Shown piece after piece: positions 13,187 through 24,268 of a stretch of 64,000 nucleotides of DNA (positions are counted from its first letter, which is position 1; every line of letters starts with the position of its first letter). Source of the stretch: Albula goreensis (lineage: Eukaryota; Chordata; Actinopteri; Albuliformes; Albulidae); assembly GCA_022829145.1 (NCBI GenBank), contig CM040764.1, positions 3,371,552-3,435,551 of the forward strand, written 5' to 3'. The notes beneath the pieces were generated by a model. The model saw nothing but the letters and a program-made list of their open reading frames with translations, did not search any database and had not been told where the DNA came from. A program made the position numbers and the translations under genes.

Positions 13187-16100
13187 ATGAACCCAGTTTA
13201 CAGCCCGACTCCAACGGGGGTGCCCTACGCCAACCCCAAGGGAATAGGATACCCAGGTGAGTCAGATCATCCAAAATGAGAGGGTTCCCAACTTTGGTCC
13301 TAGGGTGACACCCGGTGTATGCTGGCTTTGTTCCAACCAATCTCGTGAGATTATGTAAACACAGAGTATGTTTCACTTTCATCATCTTTAACATTCAGAT
13401 TCACTCATTTTAGCGTGACACAGGTTTGATTCATCGCCATTTTATGCTTATTTAAGCTCATTTACAGTCTTTGAATTCTTCATTTTATACAAATGTTTTG
13501 TTACAATGTTACAGGTGTCCACTTTCACTATTTAAGGCTGAGTGATTTCTTCTGTATGGTCTATCAAGTGACCAATTAAACATGCACACCCTCTGAAACT
13601 AATCATTTGCCCCAGCACAGTATAGAAAACAAAACCGTTGTTTGTCTGAAAGCTGATCTGACAAACAGTGAACGGAATCTGACCTCTGAAACCTCCTTCT
13701 GGCTTGATGTAGCATTAAGAGGACTAACAATCCCTCATGAGACATTTAAATATCTAATTAAACCAATAATTAAATCACAGCTTCTTATACATCAGGAATC
13801 CCTGCCATGGCTGCAATGAAAACCAGGATACACAGGGGTACCCCAAGGACCAGGCTTGGGAACTTGGGAACCCCTGTTGCAAATACATCATTAGTATCAC
13901 ATCAATAATTTAGAAACGTTAAAAGTACTAACAGTACACCCAAGAAAAAGTCATTTCCACTTGTTTCCATTATGGACAGTGGACTTGCTATAAACAGATG
14001 ATCATAGCAGATACAGCAAATTTAGTAAGTAATGGTTCCAAGTTTCTTTGACCATCACATAAGACTCCGTAATGAACGACATAGGAAGTTCTAAACCTTG
14101 TTTTATGAACATGGTGTGGATGTGTAGCGCTTTGATGGGAAACAGCAAAGGACCCTAGGATGCACCATGGCCACATGGAGTCAAATCTGTCTCTCTCTCT
14201 CTATCTCTCTATCTCTCTGGTTTTTTCACAGCAGGTTTCCCAGTAGGCTATGCGGCAGCGGCCCCTGCGTACTCCCCTAACGTGTTCCCTGGAGCCAACC
14301 CCGCCTTTCAGACAGGTAACACAAGCCCTTCCGTCACCGTTGTCCCGCCCAGTACCCCATCAGTCGCTCTTAATGGGGAACAGGTTGTGACAGAAGATAT
14401 GCACTGTGTGCTCGCACTGCTCCTTTGACCATGCAGCAAGTTGAATATGACCATGTTCATTGGAACCAATCAAGAGCAGGATAACATGCCTGGAACTTGT
14501 AAGAGGCCCCTGATAGGCTAGCGGTTGCCGGGCTTAGTTTTGTTCCCCATGTGTGCCTAACCAATAGGAACCTGCCTGGGGATTGCTAAAATGACTGTCT
14601 TTTCCCTTCTTAATGAAGACACTTCTCCTCATTGTACTTGCACTTTGGATCCTACATTAAGAGCTGTCTTTGTGAATAAACATTCTGTGCTTTTTCTTTT
14701 GTACCATGCATTTCTTGTAATTGTAGCAGTAATTGTTGATTTTTTAAATTCCCTGGATATTCCTTAGCAGATCAATAGAAGCATTCGTTTTCATGTTGCT
14801 TTATTTTTCACTGTGTGTTTCAGGTTTCACACCTGGCACACCATACAAAATGTCCTGCTCACCGACCACCGGCGCCGTACCCCCTTACTCCTCTTCACCA
14901 AACCCGTACCCCACAGCCGTCTTCCCTGTGAGAAGCGCTTATCCACAACAGAATCCGTACGCACAGGTGAGGCTTGCTGGCCAGTAGCAGAGGGTCTACA
15001 CATAGGGGTAAGAAGAGCTGGCCAATCGTAGTGGTGCTACAAATTGCAGTAAATTGAGCTGGCTAATAGCAGAGGTTCTATGCATAAGGGGCTAGCCAGT
15101 AGCAGAGCATCTACGGATAAGAATGAGTACAGCCAACCAATAGCATAGGCTCCTCATACAGGACTGAAGAACTAACCAATAGCAGAGCCCCTACTTAGAG
15201 AACAGAACTATTTAAAACAGAATTTGTGTAGAACTTGTACCATCTCTATGGCATCTTGGTGGAAGTCTGCCTGACAATAAATTGTCTTTTGTGCCCGGGG
15301 TGGTATGTTGGCACAGCTATCAATGTGTGTATTCACAGCTGGCAGGAAAAGTTAAGCAGTTGTTGCTCTATATAGCTAAAAATGCCTTATTAGCAAAGCA
15401 CACAAGATTTACATATTACCACGGCGAAAACAGCAGGCAGTGAAACGACAGAAGCAGCTGATTCGTAATGACTATCAGCATTACAGCTTTAATAGTGATG
15501 AAAGTATTGCTGCTACAATGTTTGGGTTGATTTTTTGTACAGATGCATAGATTGTTGAATAAATCATAACATGGCTTTATGTCTTCCTCTTTCTTTCCTC
15601 ATGCGTGTCTCTCTCTCTGCCTTTCCTCCTTCATTCTCATTCTGTCATTGTCATCCTCTCTCCCTCTAATTACGCCTCTCCTTCTCTCTCTCCTGCCTCC
15701 CCTCCCTCCTTTCCTCCTTCCCTCTCTCTCTCTCGCTTTCCCTCCCCATCAGCAGCAAGGCACGTACTTCACACAGCCCCTGTACGCCGCCCCCCCCCAC
15801 GTCATCCACCACACCACAGTGGTACAGCCCAACGGGATGCCGGCCGCCATGTACGCGCCCCCCCTCCACGCGCCCCGCCCCAACGGCGTCGCCATGGGGA
15901 TGGTAGCCGGGACCACCATGGCAATGTCAGCAGGTTAGCACCGGCAGGCCTCAAGCTCTCCTCATTTACAAGGCACTCTGCCAGTATAGCCTGTGTGCTA
16001 CTGCTGCACACGCGCAGTTATGTGCAGTCACTGTAATTACATTCTGTTAGCTCGATAGCACCAACCTAATATGACGGCATTAACGCCAAACCATATGAAC

Positions 16101-16553
16101 ATATCTAGTTACACATTACATATCAGTTTATACATGAAGCCCAGCTCCAGTAATAGGGTTACCAGACACCCAAGAAAGGGAAAATGATCTGTGTCAGCCA
16201 ATCATGTGCAGAAGCTCAAAACCACAGCCAATCACCTTCAGCAGCTCATAGATGCAGTCGGGCCTCACATTAAGCTATACCAAAGCAGCATCACACACCC
16301 TGCAGATAACAATGTGGAGTTTTGCGGTTAAATCGAAAGACCAGCACTTCCTCATTTAGCTGTGTAAATTAAGTTTCAGCGTAATTACAACTATATTCAC
16401 AGATCGTCTCTCACTTCATGTGGTTCCCTTCGTCATGCAGGAACCTTGTTGACGACCCATTCCCCAGCTCCCGTCGCCCCTCACCAAGTCACAATGCCCA
16501 CCTACCGGCCGCCAGGCACACCTGCCTACAGCTACGTGCCCCCGCAGTGGTAA
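13187..16553 (+). CDS. fam168b: FAM168B / myelin-associated neurite-outgrowth inhibitor (MANI)
   Basis: Coding exons are 13187-13256, 14232-14315, 14824-14966, 15753-15933 and 16441-16553. All have GT/AG borders and compatible phases and give 196 residues; human FAM168B has 195. The protein begins [19 protein letters not shown], contains [20 protein letters not shown] and [20 protein letters not shown], and ends in [14 protein letters not shown] and the absence of the FAM168A insert favour FAM168B over FAM168A. It is proline- and tyrosine-rich, with alanine/glycine hydrophobic stretches (GYAAAAPAY and [19 protein letters not shown]) that could associate with membrane. Family knowledge: it is a neuronal protein reported to limit axon outgrowth through Cdc42. 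The start exon begins at 13168 after ggccgcag. Exons 2 and 4 have NAGNAG acceptors, so isoforms one residue shorter are possible. Confidence 0.95.
13279..13876. mobile_element. Non-autonomous DNA transposon in fam168b intron
   Basis: The left end reads agggttcccaactttggtcc. The reverse complement of the right end reads caggggttcccaagttccc followed by cctggtccttgggg and a GTGTAT-CTGG block that is also present at the left. These are imperfect inverted ends of about 50 bp around an AT-rich, non-coding centre. The CAGGGGT-like terminus suggests a hAT-type element, but I found no clear 8-bp target duplication. Confidence 0.5.
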
Positions 16554-17829
16554 AAGGACCCATGCCGTGAGTATCTCCGGATCTTTCTCCTATCCCTGTG
16601 AAACACACTGTTCCACTAACATACACCCTTGATTTCATGACCAGAGTCAGCACCACCTCATTAAAAACACAGAGAGCCTTTCTAAAGATCAGAAGTTAAG
16701 TTCTTTCTGTTATTTGGAATTAACCTGGGAAGGTCAGAAAATATTGAGAATGATCCCCATTGGTTGGCCAGATGAAACAAGCACAAACTGAAGTAAATTG
16801 GCTTTATAGACCAGGTGGTCCAACCAATCACTAACCCTGGGTGTGTATGAATGCTAAAGGCGATGGACCTGATTCCTGTAAACTGTCAAACCTTTTAAGA
16901 TGTGTTGTTAAAATGTACCCCTTGAATCTGTGGATTGATTTTTCCTGTCTTGTCTGTAGGTTGAAGATTCTAGATATGCATTCATATTCAGTCCACAATT
17001 CTACACATGGTGCTGAAGCCCTGATGTCACCAACCAGGATTTTTGTTCATCCAATAAAATTGCAGATGTTAGGGGAAAAGAAACCAATGGGAGAAAATGG
17101 CAAATCAAGAATCTTCCCACCCGGGGTAACCAATGGAAACATTCCCTCTGCAAGCCCCTTTCTCGCCTCCCACCCCTCAAAAAAAGCCCAACAAAAGTCG
17201 CTGCTGTATGTTTTCTAACCAATCAGCTAGGTCTTTGATGGAAATGTGTCCTGTGGACTGTCGCAACGGCATACAACAGCGAAGGCAGTTTATGTTTTTT
17301 TTTTTTTTTTTTCTGTTTCGTTTTAGTTCAGGACCCATATCTAGCCGAATGCATGTTCATATAGAAGCCGGTGTAAAAGTATATCTTTATAAAGCTTGCT
17401 CGATCTAGCTGCAGTGACTGACACAAAACTGTCCGAAGCAAAAATCCAAAGGTATTGAGTACAAAAAAAAAAACTCAAAAGAGCTGACACTCAGTATCAC
17501 AAATGCTATGTCTTAATGTTCCTTAAAATAAGTATTTCTTTATGAATGGACATGTATATTCAGTGTACTATACAATAACTCAGTGCAGAATAGTTTTTAA
17601 ACATTTCAAAACATTTTTTTCTGTTACGTGCTGGCAGAATGGTCACAACCAAAACAGACCATTTTGTTTTGTCGGGTTATGCTGCGTTCATATATATATA
17701 TTTACAGGATAATTATGTATTATTTGTTAAAATTGTGTTTTTGGGGTGGGTAAACAGGTGGTTCAACATAGGGGATCGCCCAGCTAATTGGGTAACTTTC
17801 CTTCGGCTCTTGTCCTGTTTAGTATTTGG

Positions 17830-17866
17830 GTGTGTGTGTGTGCGTGCGTGCGCTTTTGTGTGTGCG

Positions 17867-17909
<43 letters not shown>
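17830..17909. repeat. (TG)n microsatellite in fam168b 3'UTR
   Basis: An interrupted TG/CG dinucleotide stretch becomes pure TG for about 38 bp. Open frames crossing it are repeat artefacts. Confidence 0.9.
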
Positions 17910-17910
<1 letters not shown>

Positions 17911-20191
17911 GGCAAGACAGGGCCTCTGGAAAACAAAGCAGAACCAACCTCCCTCCCCCACCCCCCACCCCCATTTGTTTTCTTATCTGGCCTGAATCTA
18001 AATCGGAAGATTGAAATGTGTACGGTAAAGCAATATAGTGAGCCAGCCCTAACCTTGGACATTTTGAGATGGAGCAACTGTTTCATGGTTTATCAGCCTA
18101 AATGTTTTGACATTTTATTACACTTTAAAAGTACCAATTGCTAATCATTTAAAAGTCTTTTTTTTAAGAAAAGAAAAAACCACTGGTGTGCAGTTCTCTT
18201 TTAGTGGGTTATTTGTTATTTAAGTAGCTTAATTTTTTCCATTTGGTCTGAAAGCGATTACCTCAAGGCCACACCCAAACGGACTACCACATCAATGTCC
18301 TTAGCCGATTTCGCTCCGCTTCCTACATATTACCTCAAATTTGTGGACTGTGTCAAGGAAGAATACTTTTTTGTATTATATTTTTTAAAAAAAAGACCAA
18401 AAAACAGCAGATTCAAGTATTGTCTGAGGATTTCAATAATTAGTGAACATCAATACTTGTTGTATAGAGCCAGTCATCATGTAATTGCCATGCTTAATGA
18501 AACCCAGCTATGATGCTCTTCAGTTTTATGGAACTTGAAGTATAAATTTATCTTTTATGGATATGAATCAGCTGCACTTAATATAATTCTCAAATATAAT
18601 GTTTAAAATGTCAATATGGGATAGATAATGACAACAATAAGTAAATTCTGCATATTAGAAAAATGCTAAATCCTGAACTGAACATGTCACAGATGTAATA
18701 TTTTACCTCTATTGGAGAAATTTTATGAGACGTTGGAGATCTCTGTAAGAATGGTCTGTAGTATTTTAGTTGACCAGTGCCGTTTCTGAATGTTTTTCAC
18801 AGTCGTCCTTTATTCAGTCGTTACTCCTGGAATCAATTTCAGCAGCATTTAGATGAGCAAGCTCATAACATTTCTGCAAATAGAGAAAAAAAAAACAATC
18901 TAGATTAGGATATTTGCCCACGTCGCACTCTACAATGAGGGTACTTTTTAAAATCGAGATGAGATCCTTTCATCCAATTTCTACCTGAACAGCCGCTGTG
19001 GGTTTCTCTGAGTATTTTAACCAGAGAAAAAATTCAGCTGTGTATCACAATTTGAAGCGGATTAGCTGCTTCCACTCCATAGCCCACGATAACGGTGCTC
19101 ATATCGGGGTCAGCTCCATGTAACTCAGTCACCTAACGTACCGTCAGCATCCTGGAGTTAGGTCAAGATGCTTAGCTACTGATTTTGGAAATGCGCGCCT
19201 GTCTGCACTGGCGACTTACTTTGCCATGCTTTTCACAGCACGGATAGCCTCTTTTATACAGGCAGCTAAGTAATTAATCCTCAAGTGCAAGCAAATGTTC
19301 TAACACAGAACTCAAAAAAGGCTTCAGGAATATGTCTGCACATCCTGATTTTATATTTATTATAGATTTAAAAAAATAAAAATCTGCAGTAATGCTACTG
19401 TAAGACCAAGCAATGGTGGAAGTGCACTTGAACACAGTTAAAGATTTAGGGACGACGGAATGCTCAGTTAAGTCTTATGTTTGCGTTCGTTTTATTTTTT
19501 TATGAATTTTATTTTTTAATGTATTATGCCCGAGACAGCAGGTCACAATGTCCGACCAGCCAGTTACCAGTCTTGCTTTGTGCAATAGGGGGCGTGAGAA
19601 CGCAAAGGTTTTGTACCATCATTTGGTAGATGCAGTGACCACATGACTTAAAGCACTAACTGTGTATTTTTGTTTGTCGGTTTGAGTTCTGAATTGCTGT
19701 CTGAAATGTGATTAATAGTTTATGGTCTGAATATAATGGAACATTGTTATGTTTTTTAATTATTTTCTTAAAAGTCTCAGCAATACAGTTTTAACTGGTT
19801 TTGTACTGCTCTGTTTTCACACATAAGGACAATCACCACATTGTGTCTCCACACTATTTTGTGACTTGGGGAAAAGCAGATCAATTAAGGAAACGTGTTT
19901 AGCAAGACACTATCTGTGGTCCTTTATCGATTTTTTTTTTTTAAGGAAGCAGGCAAGCTGCCCGTGACATGTTCCCTGCAGTGTAGTGGCTGCAAGCTGG
20001 CCAGCTGGGAAAAAGCATGGCATACGCACTCCTCCAGTCCTGTCATTGTGTTTAGTATCCACTAGGTGACGCTATGTCCCAGAACTCTACAACGGTGATC
20101 AAAGGAAATTATTTTTGGTTTGTGTTTTTTTTTCTTCTTTTTTTGGTTGTTTTTTATGTTTGCAGAGATGTACTGTATTTCCAACATTTTA

Positions 20192-20197
20192 AATAAA
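20192..20197 (+). terminator. fam168b: fam168b poly(A) signal
   Basis: A canonical AATAAA is followed after about 25 nt by a GT/T-rich stretch (gtgctcatgggtttttctgt). This fits a cleavage site near 20215. Confidence 0.6.
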
Positions 20198-20835
20198 GTT
20201 GATATACAAAATGTTAAGAATGTGCTCATGGGTTTTTCTGTGTATTTTCCCTGGTTGCAGATCCTTATCTGAATGTGTGGAAGGTGTCCATTATGCCATG
20301 GTGAAAGGAGTCTACTACAGGCCTGGTTTGTTAGATTGGAGTGGTCTACTTAAAAACATGGAAATGCAGAAGAGTAAATGTACTCTGCTCCTAATATATG
20401 TAACAAAGTAATTGGATACCACTATAGATGATAATGTTATATTATGAGAATGGGTTTCTATAAACCCAGGAACCTTAACACGGGTAAATTGTAGTAAAAT
20501 CTGCATCCAGCTCATTTGACAGTTCATTTTCATTACATTTATTTTTACTGACTGCTGAATCAAGCTCACTACTTATACAGTCCTTCTTTCTTTGCTTGGT
20601 GACATTGCATGGAATTTAATACACATAGCTGATTTTTAGCCAATAAAAAGTTACTTAAATTCAGCAGAAATACTTTTCTTAATACTTAAGCAAAAATTAA
20701 GGTGTGGCTAAATTTCTAGAAACTTCTGTAAATTAATGGAAACATACACTCAAATATTGTTTTTTAAAATTAATTATTATCGCAAAGTAAAGCATATAAT
20801 TAGTTTTAAGTGCACAAACTGCAGTACAAATTTGA

Positions 20836-21850
20836 GCCACCAGAGGGACACACTGAACTGTGAGTACACGGTACACGGAGCAGCCAATTGAGGCAGAAAA
20901 TACCTGCAGTATGGATAGTAGCCAGCAGAGGGAGACTCTAAACCTGCAATTTAAAAAGCAGCCAGCAGAGGGAAACACTTGCAGTACAAATAAAGGCCAC
21001 AAGAGGGAGACACTGAACTGTATGGAAAATAGTAGCCAGCAGCAGAGGGAGACTCTAAACCTGCAATTTAAAAAGCAGCCAGCAGAGGGAAAAACCTGCA
21101 GTACAAATAAGGGCCACAAGAGGGAGACGCTGAACTGACAATACACAGAGCAACCAATGGGGGGAGAAAATACCTGCAGTCTGAACAGGGGCCAGCAGAG
21201 GGAGACTCTAAACCTGCAATTTAAAAAGTAAAAGCAGAAACAGCAGTACAAATAAAGGCCACAAGAGGGAGACACTGAACTGTCAATGGGGTACAAATAA
21301 AGGCCACAAAGGGAGACGCTAAACTGACAATTTACACAGAGAAAAACCAATAAGGGGAGGGAAAATACACAGAGCAACCAATGGGGGGAGAAAATACCTG
21401 CAGTCTGAACAGGGGCCAGCAGAGGGAGACTCTAAACCTGCAATTTAAAAAGCAGCCAGCAGAGGGAAAAACTTGCAGTACAAATAAAGGCCACAAGAGG
21501 GAGACACTGAACTGTCAATACACAGAGCAACCAATGGGGGGAGAAAATACCTGTAATATGAACAGCAGCCAGCAGAGGGAGACTCTAAACCTGCAATTTA
21601 AAAAGTAGCCAGCAGAGGGAAACACTTGCAGTACAAATAAAGGCCACAAGAGGGAGACACTGAACTGTCAATACACAGAGCAACCAATGGGGGGAGAAAA
21701 TACCTGCAATATGAACAGCAGCCAGCAGAGGGAGACTCTAAACCTGCAATTTAAAAAGTAGCCAGCAGAGGAAAAAACCTGCAGTACAAATAGAAACCAC
21801 AAGAGGGAGACGCTGAACTGTCAATACACAGAGCAACCAATGGAGGGACA
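20836..21850. repeat. 153-bp higher-order satellite of four CTCF-like subunits
   Basis: Homologous positions at 21416, 21569 and 21722 are exactly 153 bp apart. Each 153-bp unit contains four related subunits of 35-40 bp: GCCAGCAGAGGGAGACTC, GCCAGCAGAGGGAAACAC, GCCACAAGAGGGAGACAC and ACCAATGGGGGGAGAAAA. The left part (20836-21400) is a less regular version with deletions. Frames through it have repeated peptides and are not genes. Confidence 0.9.
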
Positions 21851-21950
21851 AATAGCTGTTGAATAAGTAACAGGTCTCACGTCATTAAATTGGTCTAATT
21901 AAGAGCAATTAACAGCTTGTAACAATGCAGGGGTTGAAAATGTTGTTGGA

Positions 21951-23783
21951 ATGGAAACCAGAATATGCAGGGGAGCTAAACGGCTGAACTTCAACCGGCT
22001 GGTCAGTGACATTAGAGTTTGTTTGGATACCTGCTTCCAGAACATCAAGTCATCGTTGCTTCCTATGAAAGGCACCTTTTATGACCTTTTAGAGCTTATT
22101 GGTGGTAAGCACTTGATGATGCAATAACTGAATCATTGAAACGTTCAATTCTGCTCTTAATCTTGGTTTGCCAGCTTTTCTGTAGACAAGAGCAAAACGA
22201 TATTTGTTTTCAGACCGAAACTGAATGGTTGAACGACTGCATAATCGCAATTTATTGTGAGAAACATTTGTTGTCAAACAATTGAACATTCATGTATTTA
22301 TGTTATGTAGAGCGAGAACAACATATTTCATGTAGATGAAAGAACGTTGGTGTTGACGTTGTAACATAGTATCTGTCGACAAGCAAACAAATATAAACCA
22401 ATTTATATTTTTCACTTTTTACTGGTCTGATCGAAACTAATCAATTTTAAAGTTTCTGCAGGGAGGAAAATGACGGGTCGTCTCGAGGGTCATGGTCTTT
22501 TGGTGACTATCACAAAGGGCAGAAGGACAATGTGTTCACTAGCGACAAACAGCACAAAGGTTTGTAATTGTTTTACTATTATGGTCGCAAGTAATGTTTT
22601 AATTCCAAAGTCATAGCTCGATACTGGGTGTTTAACTTACTTCCTCCTACTACTACTTACTACCTGTTAAATCACGATCTAATATCGCTGACCCTGTTTT
22701 GACTTGCTTGAGATCATGAATGAACCAGCTGTACCACAGCAACAACGACGACTCCATGTGTCGTAAGGTAGCAACCTCATTCGAAAAGTTACATTGTCTT
22801 ACATTGTCTTCACCAAATCTAATTTGAAGATACTCTTGTCTTAAGTTTAATGATTAGATTATTGTTGAGGAGTAAACACATGAGAATGTTGGTGATAAAT
22901 AACCGAGCAGTTAGCAGTTAGCTATCTAGCTATCGAACGTTAGCCAGTTTAACAAGAATGCTTTTGAAATCCTTTAAAACCTGGTCTAATTTCCCCATCG
23001 ACAGTAATATGAATTTAAGTATGCGGATTTATTTGGGCCATGTTTATACAGATCGACTGAAGTAGTGACTCGGGAGGTGCGCCATACATGTTTTGTTCCT
23101 GACGTCAGCAGGCTAGCTATCGTTGTATCAAGTGTGTTGTAGTTTACAGGATGGAAGGTGTGGAGGAGATGGAAGTGCGAATCATGCAGACACGGAGGGC
23201 TGCCTGACTGAGGGCGAGAAGCCCCCCAAGAGGAGGGAACGCCAGGGGAAACAGATGAACATCTGCTTCGGTGGCGGCTGTCAGGGCAACCCGAATACCA
23301 ACCTCAATAGTGGATGCTGCCGAAGGCTCTCCAAACAGATGGGACAGGTGCAGGTAGTCGCAACAACCGTAACAGTAAACACTCATGCGACACTAACTGT
23401 TCACTGACATCGCCCCACGCGGCATTTTAGGGAGGGTAAGGGTTGTTTAAATGAGAAGCATAATTCTGCCAGCCCATTGCTTTTTTTAATGTGAAGACCA
23501 GGTTGCCACCAGGTCTTTAGAAGCCAACAAAATTGTCATATATATATGTATGTCATATTTATAGGTATGTGTCATAATACCAAAACCCTGAAAAGGAGAA
23601 AAGTAATGTGTACCCTTTTGTTTGATGTTGTTACAGGCAAGGACATTTCCTACACGGACCATACCCTGCCACTCATTTTGGACCCAAACCCGACCCTACA
23701 TGGCAGCAGCAAGGACTTCTGCTCTTCCACCACTTGGAATGTCCATCCTCAATCCAGCAAAAGAGGAGAGAGAAAACATGTGA
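21951..23783 (+). CDS. Candidate unassigned four-exon gene (tentative)
   Basis: I do not recognise this protein. An ATG at 21951 with a good context (ggaATGG) opens a frame to the donor ggtg|gtaagc at 22104. Segments 22462-22559 (tttctgcag acceptor), 23150-23353 (tttacag acceptor, gtgcag|gtagtc donor) and 23637-23783 (gttacag acceptor) then join in matching phase (154, 98, 204 and 147 nt). The result is 200 residues ending in TGA, with AATAAA at about 23787. The peptide starts METRICRGAKRLNFNRLVSD, has a Lys/Arg-rich stretch (PPKRRERQG) and a Cys-rich part (NICFGGGCQGNPN), and ends PAKEERENM. Doubts: segments 2 and 4 are also open in a second mutually compatible frame that skips segment 3, and no family is recognised. 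It may be a lncRNA or a decayed gene. Confidence 0.25.
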
Positions 23784-23929
23784 AGAATAAATAAATGTGG
23801 CTTGGACAGTGGAGTATAAACCATCTTGATGTTTGTTGCTCCTGAAACATTTACTGTGGACTCTGGATTTGCCATTTGTGTGAACACTTCATTTAAACAT
23901 GCGTGAGTGGATGGGTACATTGGCGAGAC

Positions 23930-24179
23930 CAGAGGGCAGCTGATTACTGGCTTGCTTCACAAGTGCGGTGGATATATCGTTGTGTGCTGTCAGTCGGTGG
24001 AAAGCAGTGCTCAGAGAGGAAGGGAGGTATGGGAGGCCAGGACTCGGCCAGTCAGCACCTCACCTGGAACAAGCCCTAGTCAACGTGCTGGTGATCAGGA
24101 AGATCCGAGATGAGACCCTACTGCAGCCGTTTAAAGAGCTCTGCAGGTCCCTCATTCAGGTATTCTCTGTGCTGGCACC

Positions 24180-24268
<89 letters not shown>

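Larger units (their letters stand above)
16554..20215 (+). other. fam168b: fam168b 3'UTR with one intron
   Basis: After the stop, the exon ends at 16566 with gtgagt. A good acceptor (tcttgtctgtag) opens the terminal exon at 16960, which runs about 3.2 kb to a poly(A) signal. The stop lies 13 nt before this last junction, so it should not trigger nonsense-mediated decay. The 3'UTR holds poly-T runs and a TG microsatellite, and no other gene is seen in it. Confidence 0.65.

Noticed and set aside
17639..18144. Cys/Val-rich ORFs of about 118 residues
   Set aside because: They are translations of a TG microsatellite inside the fam168b 3'UTR.
20733..21608. Long open frames on both strands (up to 214 residues)
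   Set aside because: They are repeated peptides from the 153-bp satellite.
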